Below, piece by piece: positions 11,048 through 19,854 of a stretch of 64,000 nucleotides of DNA. The notes under the pieces are model-generated. The model had not been told where the DNA came from. It made no database searches and saw nothing but the letters and a program-made list of their open reading frames with translations. Every line of letters starts with the position of its first letter. The stretch's first letter is position 1. The position numbers and the translations under genes are program-made. Origin of the DNA: Blastococcus aggregatus (GTDB lineage: Bacteria > Actinomycetota > Actinomycetes > Mycobacteriales > Geodermatophilaceae); NCBI RefSeq assembly GCF_900221005.1, contig NZ_OBQI01000007.1, positions 186,001-250,000 of the forward strand, read 5' to 3'.

Positions 11048-12635
11048 CCTGTCCGGGATCGATCCCCTCCAGCTGAATCTGGCCACCCGCCTGTCGGTGG
11101 GGGACATGCTCACCCGCTCGGCATTCCAGTTCCCCGATCGGACCGCCGTCGCCGACGGCGCCGAGGAGATCAGCTACGCAGGGCTCGACGCCGCCGCCGA
11201 GGCATTCGGGCGCGGGCTGCTCGACGCCGGTCTGCAGCGCCAGCAGCCAGTGGCCTTCCTGCTGGGGAATTCGTGGCGGTTCGTGGCCACGTTCTTCGGC
11301 TGCGCCAAGGCCGGGCTGGTCGCCCTGCCGGTCAACCTGATGCTGCCCGCCGACGACGTGGCGTGGATCCTGGGCGACTCGGGCGCGCGGGCGGTGGTCG
11401 CCGATCCCGCGTTCGTCCCGATCCTCGAGCAGGTGCTGCCCGACCTGCCGCAGGTCACCACAGTGGTGGTCACCGGGGAGGCGCCGGCCTCGGTGGCCGG
11501 TCGCCCGGTGCTGCGCTGGGACGACGTGGCCGCGGACCCCACCCCGCTGCAGGTGGTGGTGGAGGACCGCGACACCCTGCACTGCCTCTACACCTCCGGC
11601 ACGACGGCCCGGCCCAAGGGCGTGCTGACCAGCCACCTGGCCGTCCACGTGGCGGCACTGAGCAATGCGCTGCAGGTGGGTCACCGGCACGGGCACGAGT
11701 TCTCCGTGGCCCCGATCGTGCTCCCGCTGTTCCACACCACCGCGCTGGACACGCTGCTGCTGCCCGTGCTGCTGACCGGCGGAACGGCGATCCTGCCCGG
11801 TGGTTTCGAGCCCCGGTCCTACCTGGACGTCGTGGAGAGCCGCCGCGCCACGCACCTGCTCCTCCTCCCCATGATGTGGGCCGCGGTGCTCGCCACCCCC
11901 GGGCTGGACGAGCGGGACCTGTCCTCGGTCCGGCTCTGCATGTACGCCATGGCCCCGATGCCGCAGGAGCGGATCGGCCAGATCGCCGCCGCGTTCCCCG
12001 GCGCCGACGTGCTGCTGGGCTCGGGGCAGACCGAGTGCGTGCCGGCCACGGTGCTCCAGTGGCCCGCTCACCAGGACACGAAGAGCGGCTCGTGGGGCCC
12101 GGCGGTGGTGACTGTCGACACCCGGATCATGGGACCGGCCGGGGACCTGCTTCCCCGGGGCGAGACAGGGGAGATCGTCTACCGGGGTCCGCACGCGATG
12201 AGCGGCTACTGGAACAACCCGGCGGCGAACACCGCGGCCTTCGCCCACGGCTGGTTCCACAGCGGCGACGTGGGCCACCTCGACGAGGAGGCTGTCGTCT
12301 GGTTCACCGACCGGGTGAAGGACATGGTGAAGACCGGCGGGGAGAACGTCTCCTCCGTGGAGGTCGAGCGGGTGCTGCTGAGCTTCCCGGAGATCACCGA
12401 GGCCGCTGTCATCGGGGTGCCCGACGACCAGTGGGGCGAGGCTGTGACAGCTGTCGTCGTCGCCGCCGACCGCGCCGCCGACCCCGCCGACCTCGCGCAG
12501 CGGCTGACCGCGTTCTGCCGCGAGCACCTGGCCGGCTTCCAGGTCCCGAAGCGGATCGAGGTCCTCGCCGGCCTGCCCAAGACGGCGACGGGCAAGATCC
12601 AGAAGCACGAGCTGCGAGCGCGGTTCCGTGGCTGA
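11037..12635 (+). CDS. AMP-dependent acyl-CoA ligase (fatty-acyl/terpenoid-CoA synthetase)
   Basis: A 532-residue ANL-superfamily enzyme that adenylates a carboxylic acid with ATP and forms its CoA thioester. The P-loop motif YTSGTTARPKG is near residue 182, GSGQTE near residue 325, GYWNNP near residue 388, and the C-terminal hinge and Lys motif PKTATGKIQKHELR close the protein at normal length. It overlaps the carboxylase gene upstream by 11 bases and the hydratase downstream by 8. In the Atu scheme AtuH would activate citronellate or geranylate; the chain preference here is unknown. Confidence 0.92.
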   Translation: MRPDLSGIDPLQLNLATRLSVGDMLTRSAFQFPDRTAVADGAEEISYAGLDAAAEAFGRGLLDAGLQRQQPVAFLLGNSWRFVATFFGCAKAGLVALPVNLMLPADDVAWILGDSGARAVVADPAFVPILEQVLPDLPQVTTVVVTGEAPASVAGRPVLRWDDVAADPTPLQVVVEDRDTLHCLYTSGTTARPKGVLTSHLAVHVAALSNALQVGHRHGHEFSVAPIVLPLFHTTALDTLLLPVLLTGGTAILPGGFEPRSYLDVVESRRATHLLLLPMMWAAVLATPGLDERDLSSVRLCMYAMAPMPQERIGQIAAAFPGADVLLGSGQTECVPATVLQWPAHQDTKSGSWGPAVVTVDTRIMGPAGDLLPRGETGEIVYRGPHAMSGYWNNPAANTAAFAHGWFHSGDVGHLDEEAVVWFTDRVKDMVKTGGENVSSVEVERVLLSFPEITEAAVIGVPDDQWGEAVTAVVVAADRAADPADLAQRLTAFCREHLAGFQVPKRIEVLAGLPKTATGKIQKHELRARFRG

Positions 12636-13422
12636 TCAGGAGCTGGTCCACGTCGACCACCGTGGGCCCGCCGCGGTGGTCACCCTGGACTCGCCGCACA
12701 ACCGCAACGCGCTGTCAGCCGCGCTCCTCGAGCAGCTGCATTCCGCGCTGCGGCAGACGATGGGCCAGCCCGCCGTGCGCGTCCTCGTCCTCACCGGGGC
12801 CGGGCCGGTGTTCTGCTCCGGCGCGGACCTCAAGGAGGAGCGGACGGGCGTGCGGCCGGTGGTCAACCTGCCGGAGGTCCTCACGCTGATCATGGAGGGA
12901 CCCAAGCCGGTGGTGGCGCGGGTCAACGGGGCCGCGCGCGCCGGCGGGCTGGGCCTGGTCGCAGCCTGCGACCTCGCGGTGGGTCTCGCGGGCGCGACGT
13001 TCGGGTTCAGCGAGGTCCGCATCGGCGTGGCCCCGGCCATCATCGCCGTGCCAGTCCTGCGCCGGATGGACCGCCGCGCCGCGCGCGAGCTGTTCCTCAC
13101 CGGCGAGCAGTTCGACGGGGTGCGTGCCCGGGAGGCCGGCCTGCTGGACCGTGCGGTGGCCGACGACGAGCTGGACGAGACAGTCGACGCGCTGGTCGGG
13201 CAGCTGAGCCGGGGAGCCCCCGAGGCGCTGGACATCACCAAGCAGCTGCTGCGGGACATCCCGGGCGCTGACTTGCAGGAGGACCTCCGCCGGATGGCCG
13301 AGGTCTCCGCCGAGCGGTTCCTCTCGGCCGAAGCGCGGGAGGGCATCGCCGCGCTGCTGGACAAGCGCCTGCCCGCCTGGGTGTCACCGGCGGGAGCACC
13401 GACCGGAGGAGGAGCCGCATGA
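12628..13422 (+). CDS. Enoyl-CoA hydratase/isomerase family protein
   Basis: A 264-residue crotonase-fold enzyme beginning at a GTG that overlaps the ligase stop by 8 bases. The CoA-binding and oxyanion elements are clear: NRNALSAALLEQL near residue 22, CSGADLKEE near residue 66, and NGAARAGGLGLVAACDLAVG near residue 98. The acidic residues usual in true hydratases are not obvious around VRIGVAPAI, a pattern seen in AtuE/LiuC-type hydratases acting on glutaconyl-CoA intermediates. In pathway order it would hydrate the product of the adjacent carboxylase. Confidence 0.9.
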   Translation: MADQELVHVDHRGPAAVVTLDSPHNRNALSAALLEQLHSALRQTMGQPAVRVLVLTGAGPVFCSGADLKEERTGVRPVVNLPEVLTLIMEGPKPVVARVNGAARAGGLGLVAACDLAVGLAGATFGFSEVRIGVAPAIIAVPVLRRMDRRAARELFLTGEQFDGVRAREAGLLDRAVADDELDETVDALVGQLSRGAPEALDITKQLLRDIPGADLQEDLRRMAEVSAERFLSAEAREGIAALLDKRLPAWVSPAGAPTGGGAA

Positions 13423-14588
13423 CCGAGACCGATGTCCTCGCGCCCGTGGGGGACCCGTGGAGCACGCTTGAGCGGGTGGCGTTGCGGCGGCTGGCCCGCG
13501 ACTTCGTGTCCCGCGAGATCGCACCGCACATGGAGGAGTGGGAACTGGCCGGTGAGCTGCCGCGGGAGCTGCACCGGAAGGCGGCCGACGTCGGGCTCCT
13601 CGGCGTCGGGTTCGCCGAGGAGGTGGGCGGCAGCGGCGGCGACCCCATCGACTCGGCCATCATCACCGAGGAGATCCTGCAAGGCGGCGGCTCCACCGGC
13701 GTCTGCGCCTCCCTGTTCACCCATGGCATCGCCGTTCCGCACATCGCCGCGCACGGCAGCCCGGACCTGGTCGACCGCTACGTCCGGCCGACGCTCGCCG
13801 GCGAGCTCATCGGCTCTCTGGGGGTCACGGAGCCGGGCGGAGGCTCCGACGTCGCGAATCTGCGCACCCGCGCGGTGCGCGAGGGCGACGAATACGTGGT
13901 CAACGGCGCCAAGACGTTCATCACCAGCGGCGTCCGCGCTGACTTCGTGACCACCGCCGTGCGCACCGGCGGACCCGGTCACGGTGGAGTCTCACTGCTG
14001 GTCATCGACACGGACACGCCGGGGTTCACAGTGTCCCGGCGGCTGGACAAGATGGGCTGGCGGTGCAGCGACACCGCCGAGCTGGCCTTCACCGACGTGC
14101 GGGTGCCGGCCGCGAACCTGGTCGGCGCGGAGAACTCCGGGTTCGTGCAGATCATGCAGCAGTTCCAGAGCGAGCGGATCGGCCTGGCCGTCCAGGCCTA
14201 CGCGACCGCAGCTCGCGCCCTGGATCTGGCGCTCGCGTGGGCGCGGGACCGGGAGACCTTCGGGCGGCCGCTGTCCTCCCGCCAGGTGATCCGGCACAAG
14301 TTCGCCGAGATGGCCCGTCAGGTCGACGTGGCCCGCTGCTACACGCGGGCGGTCACGCAGCGGTACCTGGCCGGCGAGGACGTCGTCACCGAGGTGTCGA
14401 TGGCGAAGAACACAGCCGTCTACGCCTGCGACTTCGTGGTGGATGAGGCGGTGCAGATCTTCGGCGGCATGGGCTACATGCGGGAGTCGGAGGTGGAGCG
14501 CCACTACCGCGACGCGCGGATCCTCGGCATCGGCGGCGGGACGAACGAGATCATGAACGAGGTCATCAGCAAGCGGATGGGCCTGTGA
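13419..14588 (+). CDS. Acyl-CoA dehydrogenase
   Basis: Second acyl-CoA dehydrogenase of the operon, 389 residues, ATGA-coupled to the hydratase. It keeps SLGVTEPGGGSDVANLRT near residue 131, NGAKTFITSG near residue 161, and the C-terminal FGGMGYMRESEVERHYRDARI followed by IGGGTNEIM. The FGGMG motif has Phe where the first paralogue (3688-4833) has FHGGMG, and the tail differs, so the two are not a recent duplication. They could act at successive oxidation steps or on different chain lengths. Electrons would pass to ETF and then perhaps the EtfD encoded at 25369. Confidence 0.93.
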   Translation: MTETDVLAPVGDPWSTLERVALRRLARDFVSREIAPHMEEWELAGELPRELHRKAADVGLLGVGFAEEVGGSGGDPIDSAIITEEILQGGGSTGVCASLFTHGIAVPHIAAHGSPDLVDRYVRPTLAGELIGSLGVTEPGGGSDVANLRTRAVREGDEYVVNGAKTFITSGVRADFVTTAVRTGGPGHGGVSLLVIDTDTPGFTVSRRLDKMGWRCSDTAELAFTDVRVPAANLVGAENSGFVQIMQQFQSERIGLAVQAYATAARALDLALAWARDRETFGRPLSSRQVIRHKFAEMARQVDVARCYTRAVTQRYLAGEDVVTEVSMAKNTAVYACDFVVDEAVQIFGGMGYMRESEVERHYRDARILGIGGGTNEIMNEVISKRMGL

Positions 14589-15649
14589 CCTCGGAGCCCG
14601 CCCGCCCGCTGCGGGTCACCGGTACCGAACAGGAACGGGCCTGGGCCGAGAAGGTCCTGCCCCCGGTCGAGATGGTCCAGCAGGGGCTGTGGTCCATTCC
14701 CGTCCCCATCCCGGACAGCCCGCTGCGCTATGTGCTGGTCTACGCCCTCGAACTGGACGACGGCCTGGCCCTGATCGACGCCGGATGGGACACCGACGAC
14801 GCCTGGCAGGCCCTGACCCACGGGCTCGCTACCGCGGGGCACGCGATGGGCGACGTCCGCGGCGTGATGGTGACGCACATCCATCCCGACCACTACGGCC
14901 TGGCCGGCCGCGTCCGCGAGGCGTCCGGTGCCTGGGTGGGACTGCATCCCGACGACGCCGCGCTGCTGCCCGCTCGGTACGGGGCCGGCATCACCGACCT
15001 GCTCGACGACATGGCCGCGCTGCTGCGGAACTGCGGCGTGCCCGAGGACGAGCTCGGGGTCCTGGCCGGCGCCTCGCTGGCGATCACCGACTACGTCCGC
15101 CAGGCCGAACCCGACCGCCTGATCCGCGACGGCGACCGGCTGCCACTGGCGGGATGGGATCTGCGTGCCGTGCACACCCCCGGCCATTCGCCCGGCCACC
15201 TCTGCTTCCACGAGAACCGTCGTCGCCTTCTCTTCTCCGGCGACCACGTCCTGCCCCGCATCACGCCCAACATCGGGGTGCACGCTCAGTCGCCCGGCAA
15301 CCCGCTGGCCGACTTCATCGACTCGCTGGCGCGTGTGGGAGCGCTGGACTCGGACGTGCGCGAGGTGCTGCCCGCGCACGAGTACCGCTTCGCCGGCCTC
15401 GCGGCGCGCGTGTCGGCGCTCGTGGCACACCACGACGCGCGGCTGGAGGAGGTCCGCGCTGCCGCGGCGACGGCGCCCACGACGTGGGAACTGACCGCAG
15501 CGCTGACCTGGTCGCGGCCCTGGGACCAGATCTCGGGCTTCATGCGCAGAGCGGCTGTCGCCGAGACCCTGGCGCACCTGGTCCTCCTGGAGAGCAGAGG
15601 ACGGGTGCGGCGCAGCCGCGAGACGCCGTGGCGCTGGGTGCAGCACTGA
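14585..15649 (+). CDS. MBL-fold metallo-hydrolase
   Basis: A 354-residue metallo-beta-lactamase-fold hydrolase starting with a GTG overlapping the previous stop. The zinc motif THIHPDHYGLAG is near residue 99, a further metal His lies in TPGHSPGH near residue 195, and FSGDHVLPR supplies the bridging Asp. A C-terminal helical region carries the final His in PAHEYRF. Such proteins in acyl-CoA operons are often proposed to be thioesterases or lactonases; here it closes the long operon, so releasing a CoA product is a reasonable guess and no more. Confidence 0.85.
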   Translation: MTSEPARPLRVTGTEQERAWAEKVLPPVEMVQQGLWSIPVPIPDSPLRYVLVYALELDDGLALIDAGWDTDDAWQALTHGLATAGHAMGDVRGVMVTHIHPDHYGLAGRVREASGAWVGLHPDDAALLPARYGAGITDLLDDMAALLRNCGVPEDELGVLAGASLAITDYVRQAEPDRLIRDGDRLPLAGWDLRAVHTPGHSPGHLCFHENRRRLLFSGDHVLPRITPNIGVHAQSPGNPLADFIDSLARVGALDSDVREVLPAHEYRFAGLAARVSALVAHHDARLEEVRAAAATAPTTWELTAALTWSRPWDQISGFMRRAAVAETLAHLVLLESRGRVRRSRETPWRWVQH

Positions 15650-15654
15650 CTCGC

Positions 15655-15689
15655 CGGCCACCCATCCACGCCATCTCGGCCCGTGGCCG
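15655..15689. terminator. Weak hairpin between convergent operon end and TetR gene
   Basis: A 7-bp stem (CGGCCAC with GTGGCCG) and a 21-base loop sit in the 45-base gap between two convergent stops. Position supports termination; the long loop makes it weak. Confidence 0.3.
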
Positions 15690-15694
15690 TCCGG

Positions 15695-16366
15695 TCAGCC
15701 CGCCCCCGCCCGGCCGCCGCCGGGCCACGCTCGCGGCGCCAGACCTATCGCCCCGGCCCACAACCGGGTGAGGACGTCGACTGCCGCCGCCTCGTCCAGC
15801 CCCTCCACCGGGTCCTGCCACAGGTGGGCGAAGGACTCCACCATCGCGCCCAGAGCGCTGGCCGTCGCCCGCGGCGGCAGCTGCGGATCGGCGAGCCCCA
15901 GCTCCTGCAGCCGGATCAGGCCCTCCATCCCTCGTTGGACGAACGACTCCCGGATCTCCAGCCGCAGCCGGAGGAAGTCCTCCCGTGTGTCCGCCAGCGA
16001 GTCCAGCACCCGCAGGATGCGGGAGTGCCGGGTGACCGCACGCAGGAAGGACCGGTTCGCCGCCTCGATCCGCGCATACGCCGCGTCCGCCGGCAGGCGA
16101 CTACCGATCGAGGTCGCGGAGAAGATGTCCGCGGCGACCTCGGAGATGATCTCGCGGAGCAACATCTCCTTGGAGTCGAACCACGTGTAGAACGTGCCAT
16201 GGGAGACCCCGGCGCGCTGCGCCACCGCGTCGATACCGACGGCCGAGAAGCCGCACTCCTCGAACAGCTCCCTTCCGGCCGCCAGCAGCGCGGACCGGGT
16301 GCGACGGCCACGCGCGGTGGCTGGAGGGGATGCCGGTCCTGCCGACGTCATGCCTCGTCCCTTCAT
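15695..16366 (-). CDS. TetR family regulator (AtuR-like by context)
   Basis: A 223-residue repressor with an N-terminal helix-turn-helix (GIDAVAQRAGVSHGTFYTWFDSKEMLL, residues about 43-69) and an all-helical ligand domain. Alternative start: the internal Met at 16351 (MTSAGP). It is convergent with the Atu-like operon and divergent from an acyl-CoA ligase. An 18-bp palindrome lies 25 bases before its start and recurs before the operon, so autoregulation and control of both transcripts is the simplest model. The ligand is likely an acyl-CoA or a terpenoid intermediate, by analogy with AtuR and other catabolic TetRs. Confidence 0.88.
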   Translation of the reverse strand: MKGRGMTSAGPASPPATARGRRTRSALLAAGRELFEECGFSAVGIDAVAQRAGVSHGTFYTWFDSKEMLLREIISEVAADIFSATSIGSRLPADAAYARIEAANRSFLRAVTRHSRILRVLDSLADTREDFLRLRLEIRESFVQRGMEGLIRLQELGLADPQLPPRATASALGAMVESFAHLWQDPVEGLDEAAAVDVLTRLWAGAIGLAPRAWPGGGRAGAG

Positions 16367-16391
16367 CCGGCGGTCGCGCGTGGAACCTCAT

Positions 16392-16409
16392 CTTGACGGA
16401 ACCGTCAAG
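16392..16409. promoter_or_regulatory. Palindromic operator in the TetR/ligase divergent promoter
   Basis: CTTGACGGAACCGTCAAG has perfect 8-bp arms around a 2-bp centre. It lies between the TetR start (16366) and the ligase start (16471), so one bound dimer could control both. A diverged copy precedes the operon at 3629-3646. Confidence 0.7.
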
Positions 16410-16470
16410 TCTGGCCAAGCTGGCCGTGACTCAGGTCACCGGACCGTGGGGCTCTCGGGAAGGACGGCAC

Positions 16471-18018
16471 ATGGACAAGGGGATCGGCAGCTGGGTCGCC
16501 ACGAGGGCGTTCCTCTCCGGGGACCGGGTCGCGCTGGTCCAGGGTGAGCGACGGCTGACCTATGCCGACCTCGACGGGCGGACCGACCAACTGGCGCGGG
16601 CGCTGCGCGCACTGGGGGTGCGCCGGGGTGACCGCGTCGCCGGGCTGCTCCTGAACAGCGTCGCGTTCCTCGAGACGATGCTCGCCACGGCGAAGTTGGG
16701 GGCGGTGTTCGTGCCGATGAACGTGCGACTCGCGCCGCCCGAGGTCTCCTACCTCCTGGCCGATTCGGGGGCCGACACCTTCGTGTACTCCGCGCCTCTC
16801 GCACCCGTGGCGCGCGCAGCCCTCACTGGTGACGGCGTCCGGATACGGTCCCGCCTGCTGGTCGGCGGCGAGGTCGAGGACGGGGAGTTCGACTACGAGC
16901 AGGTGCTGGCCGGCGGTGAGCCCCGGCCCGTGGACAGCGACGTCGACCGGCGGGACCTGTCGTGCCTGATGTACACGTCGGGGACCACCGGGCGTCCCAA
17001 GGGCGCGATGCTCACCCACGACAACCACCTGTGGAACGTCGTGAACAGCCTCTCCTTCGGTCGGGGCCTGCGGGAAAGTGACGTCACCGTGACAGTGGCA
17101 CCGATGTTCCACATCGGCGGACTGGGGGTCCACACCCTGCCGCTGCTGTACGTCGGTGGAACCAATGTCGTGCTGCCGTCCTTCGACCCGATCCGGACTC
17201 TGGAGGTGATGTCCCGGGAGCGGGCCACCGTGCAGTTCATGGTGCCGGCGATGTGGGCGGCGCTCATGTCGGTGCCCGGCTTCGACGGCTACGACCTGTC
17301 GTCGCTGGAACTCGCCGTCTCAGGGGGAGCGCCGTGCCCGCTGCCGGTCATCGACTTCTTCCAGGGCAAAGGCCTGCCCTTCCAGGAGGGCTTCGGGATG
17401 ACCGAGACCGCTCCGCTCGTGTCGGTCCTGGACGCCGACCACGTCAAGGAGAAGGCAGGCTCCATCGGCCGGGCGGTCTTCCACGTCCAGGCACGCATCG
17501 TCGATGACACGGACAGAAACCAGCCCGCCGATGAGGTCGGGGAGCTGGTCCTGCGCGGCCCGAACGTGTTCGCCGGCTACTGGGGTCTACCGGAGGCCAC
17601 GGCCGAGGCGTTCCGCGGCGGGTGGTTCCACACCGGCGACCTGGGCCGCATGGATGCCGAGGGCTTCATCACGCTGGTCGACCGCAAGAAGGACATGATC
17701 ATCAGCGGTGGCGAGAACGTGTATCCGATCGAGGTCGAGCAGGTCCTCTACCGACACGACGCGATCCGTGAGGTAGCGGTCGTCGGGGTCCCCGACGACC
17801 GTTGGGGTGAGACCCCGGTGGCCGTGGTCGCGCTCCAGGACGGCGCCGGGACGACGGCCGAGGAACTGATCGCCTACGCGCGGGAGCGGCTCGCCCACTT
17901 CAAGTGCCCCACCCGCGTGGAGTTCGTCCCCGAGTTACCGCGCAACGCCACCGGCAAGGTGCTCAAGACGGTGCTACGGCAGCAGCACGGCGGAGGAGAG
18001 CACGCGGTACTCCGCTGA
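16471..18018 (+). CDS. AMP-dependent long-chain acyl-CoA ligase
   Basis: A 515-residue ANL enzyme. The ATG at 16471 is preferred over an upstream in-frame ATG at 16330, because the intervening residues do not look like protein and would span the operator. Visible motifs are MYTSGTTGRPKGAMLTHDN near residue 168, FGMTETAPL near residue 308, GYWGLPEATAEAF near residue 368, and the terminal PRNATGKVLKTVLR. It is transcribed away from the TetR gene. Sequence features are closer to the FadD3/FadD13-like group than to the ligase in the operon, so it may activate a different acid. Confidence 0.92.
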   Translation: MDKGIGSWVATRAFLSGDRVALVQGERRLTYADLDGRTDQLARALRALGVRRGDRVAGLLLNSVAFLETMLATAKLGAVFVPMNVRLAPPEVSYLLADSGADTFVYSAPLAPVARAALTGDGVRIRSRLLVGGEVEDGEFDYEQVLAGGEPRPVDSDVDRRDLSCLMYTSGTTGRPKGAMLTHDNHLWNVVNSLSFGRGLRESDVTVTVAPMFHIGGLGVHTLPLLYVGGTNVVLPSFDPIRTLEVMSRERATVQFMVPAMWAALMSVPGFDGYDLSSLELAVSGGAPCPLPVIDFFQGKGLPFQEGFGMTETAPLVSVLDADHVKEKAGSIGRAVFHVQARIVDDTDRNQPADEVGELVLRGPNVFAGYWGLPEATAEAFRGGWFHTGDLGRMDAEGFITLVDRKKDMIISGGENVYPIEVEQVLYRHDAIREVAVVGVPDDRWGETPVAVVALQDGAGTTAEELIAYARERLAHFKCPTRVEFVPELPRNATGKVLKTVLRQQHGGGEHAVLR

Positions 18019-18228
18019 CAGTGGCCGACGGCACGCGGGGTCGGCGGAACGGCGAGGGGCAGGAATGACGTCACGGTCGATCACCCGTGATGGGGCAACT
18101 CACCCTCCACTTCCGGTTCGTTCCCGGCGTCGGAGTTCTGCTCCCTCCGGCCACTGCCGGCGGCGGGCAGTGTGCAGTCATGAGGGCCGCAGGCGAGCTG
18201 GTGCGCGACAGGAGGCAGGGGTGATGAC

Positions 18229-18726
18229 GTGGATTCCGTGATCGGGGACTGGTCGGAGGGCTTTGCCCGTCAGGACCATGCCGGGCCCCTGCCGCCGCAC
18301 CATGCTCGTTGCCTGGGCTGCGGCCCGGAGAACCCGCACGGGCATCACCTGCAGGTCTGGCGGGAGAGGGACGCCGTGCGGGCGCGGCACGTCTTCGACG
18401 AGCGGCACGTCGGCGCGCCGGGCATCGCACACGGTGGCGCGGTGGCGACGGTGCTGGACGACCTGTTCGGCTTCCTGCTGTACCTGATCGGGGAGCCCGC
18501 GGTCACCCGTCACCTGGAGGTCGGGTACCGGTCGCCGGTCCTGCTCGGGACCCCCTACCTGCTGGAGGCAGGTGTGCAGCGTCGGGAAGGGCGCAAGCTG
18601 TTCGTCCGGGCGCAGGGCACCGACGAGGGGGGAGCGGCCGTGGTCGAGGCGTCCGCACTCTTCCTCGTCGTCGGCCTGGAGCACTTCGCCCGTGGCGGTG
18701 GAGACGCGGCGCCTGTGGCGCCGTGA
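18229..18726 (+). CDS. PaaI/YbgC-like hotdog thioesterase
   Basis: A 165-residue hotdog-fold protein from a GTG. The N-terminal CLGCGPENPHGHHL motif near residue 27 and the core HVGAPGIAHGGAVATVLDDLFGF near residue 60 (HGG and Asp of the acyl-CoA pocket) match PaaI-type thioesterases, which hydrolyse acyl-CoA thioesters and recover CoA. The next gene starts inside its stop codon (GTGA), so the two are probably translated together. Gene and neighbours suit a fatty-acyl clean-up role. Confidence 0.82.
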   Translation: MDSVIGDWSEGFARQDHAGPLPPHHARCLGCGPENPHGHHLQVWRERDAVRARHVFDERHVGAPGIAHGGAVATVLDDLFGFLLYLIGEPAVTRHLEVGYRSPVLLGTPYLLEAGVQRREGRKLFVRAQGTDEGGAAVVEASALFLVVGLEHFARGGGDAAPVAP

Positions 18727-19796
18727 GCGGGCGACGGTTGCTGGAGAGCTATCCCGATCGCATGGCCGGGCACTGCGGGTCCGGAGCACTCCGCGACCTG
18801 CTGGACTGGGCGGGGCTCGACTGGGGAGGGGACGTGCTCGCGGAGGGACTGGTCTTCGGCCTCGGTGGGGGGCTGGACTTCTCCTATCTGCGGGTGCCGG
18901 GTCTGGCGCCGCCGATCTACCTCGTCGGCCGGGGCGGGGACATGGAGGTCGACCTGCTGCGACGCCTGGGTGCGCAGGTGGAGCTGCGGCGGACCGATGA
19001 CGCGGCGCTGGGATGGCGCTGGGTCCGTGACGAACTGACCGCCGGCCGGCCGGTCATGGTCTGGGCGGACATCGCCGAACTGCCCTATTTGCGCGTGCGG
19101 CTGCAGATGAGCCGGCACAACGTCGTGGTGATCGGCTACGACGACGAGCGGCAGATCGCCTACGTCGTGGACAACGACCGCGAGGCCGTCCAAGAGGTGC
19201 CGTACGCAGCGCTGGCCCGTGCGCGCCGCTCGACCGGATTCCCGGCGCCGACGCGTCACGCCACGTTCGCTGTCGACTGGCCCGAGCGGCTCCCGGATCT
19301 GAGGTCAGTCGCCGCCGAGGCGTTCGCCGCCGCGGCGGCCGGGATCCGACACGGCGGTCCGGGGATCGTGGACTCCTCCGACCTGCCGCCGGGCTCGATC
19401 AGCGCGTTGGGGCTCGCCGGGATCCGGGAGTTCGCCGACGACCTGGCCTCGTGGCCGCAGGTGTGGGACACCGTGACCCTGGAAGCCGCGCTGGCCGCCC
19501 TCCCGGTGTTCGTCGAGAAGGCCGGCACGGGCGGTGGGCTCTTCCGCCGGCTCCAGGTGGCTGCCTGCCACGACGTGGCGTGGCGGACGGGAAGCTCGGC
19601 CAGCGCACGGGCGGGCCTGGCCTACGACAGGTGTGCCGAGGCGTGGAGCCGGTTGGCTCGTGCCGCGACCGCCGACGTTCCGCTGCCGGACCGGGTCGCC
19701 GCAGCCGCCGAGGCGGCCGCTCGACTGCCCGCCCTGGAGGAGGAGGCCGCCGACCTGCTCGCGCTGGCTGCCGAGGAACTACGCGTCTCCTCGTGA
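18723..19796 (+). CDS. BtrH-type N-terminal domain protein with DUF4872-like tail
   Basis: A 357-residue protein translationally coupled (GTGA) to the thioesterase. The N-terminus has HCGSGALRDLLDWAG near residue 17 (a Cys-containing start like BtrH acyltransferases, relatives of C39 peptidases), GLGGGLDFSYL near residue 45, and HNVVVIGYDDERQIAYVVDND near residue 137 giving a His and Asp for a Cys-His-Asp triad. The remaining 180 residues are helical, DUF4872-like. BtrH moves an acyl group from a carrier protein in butirosin synthesis. Here, beside a thioesterase and acyl-CoA genes, acyl transfer or hydrolysis is likely but the substrate is unknown. No antibiotic pathway is visible. Confidence 0.75.
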   Translation: MSGRRLLESYPDRMAGHCGSGALRDLLDWAGLDWGGDVLAEGLVFGLGGGLDFSYLRVPGLAPPIYLVGRGGDMEVDLLRRLGAQVELRRTDDAALGWRWVRDELTAGRPVMVWADIAELPYLRVRLQMSRHNVVVIGYDDERQIAYVVDNDREAVQEVPYAALARARRSTGFPAPTRHATFAVDWPERLPDLRSVAAEAFAAAAAGIRHGGPGIVDSSDLPPGSISALGLAGIREFADDLASWPQVWDTVTLEAALAALPVFVEKAGTGGGLFRRLQVAACHDVAWRTGSSASARAGLAYDRCAEAWSRLARAATADVPLPDRVAAAAEAAARLPALEEEAADLLALAAEELRVSS

Positions 19797-19854
19797 CGCC
19801 GGCCCACACGCAGCCCGACAGTTCACAGATGAGCACACGACACGGGGGGTCCTG

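Noticed and set aside
18080..18091. ATCAC-CC-GTGAT inverted repeat before the thioesterase gene
   Set aside because: Only 5-bp arms, 138 bases from the start codon and no second copy or regulator beside it.
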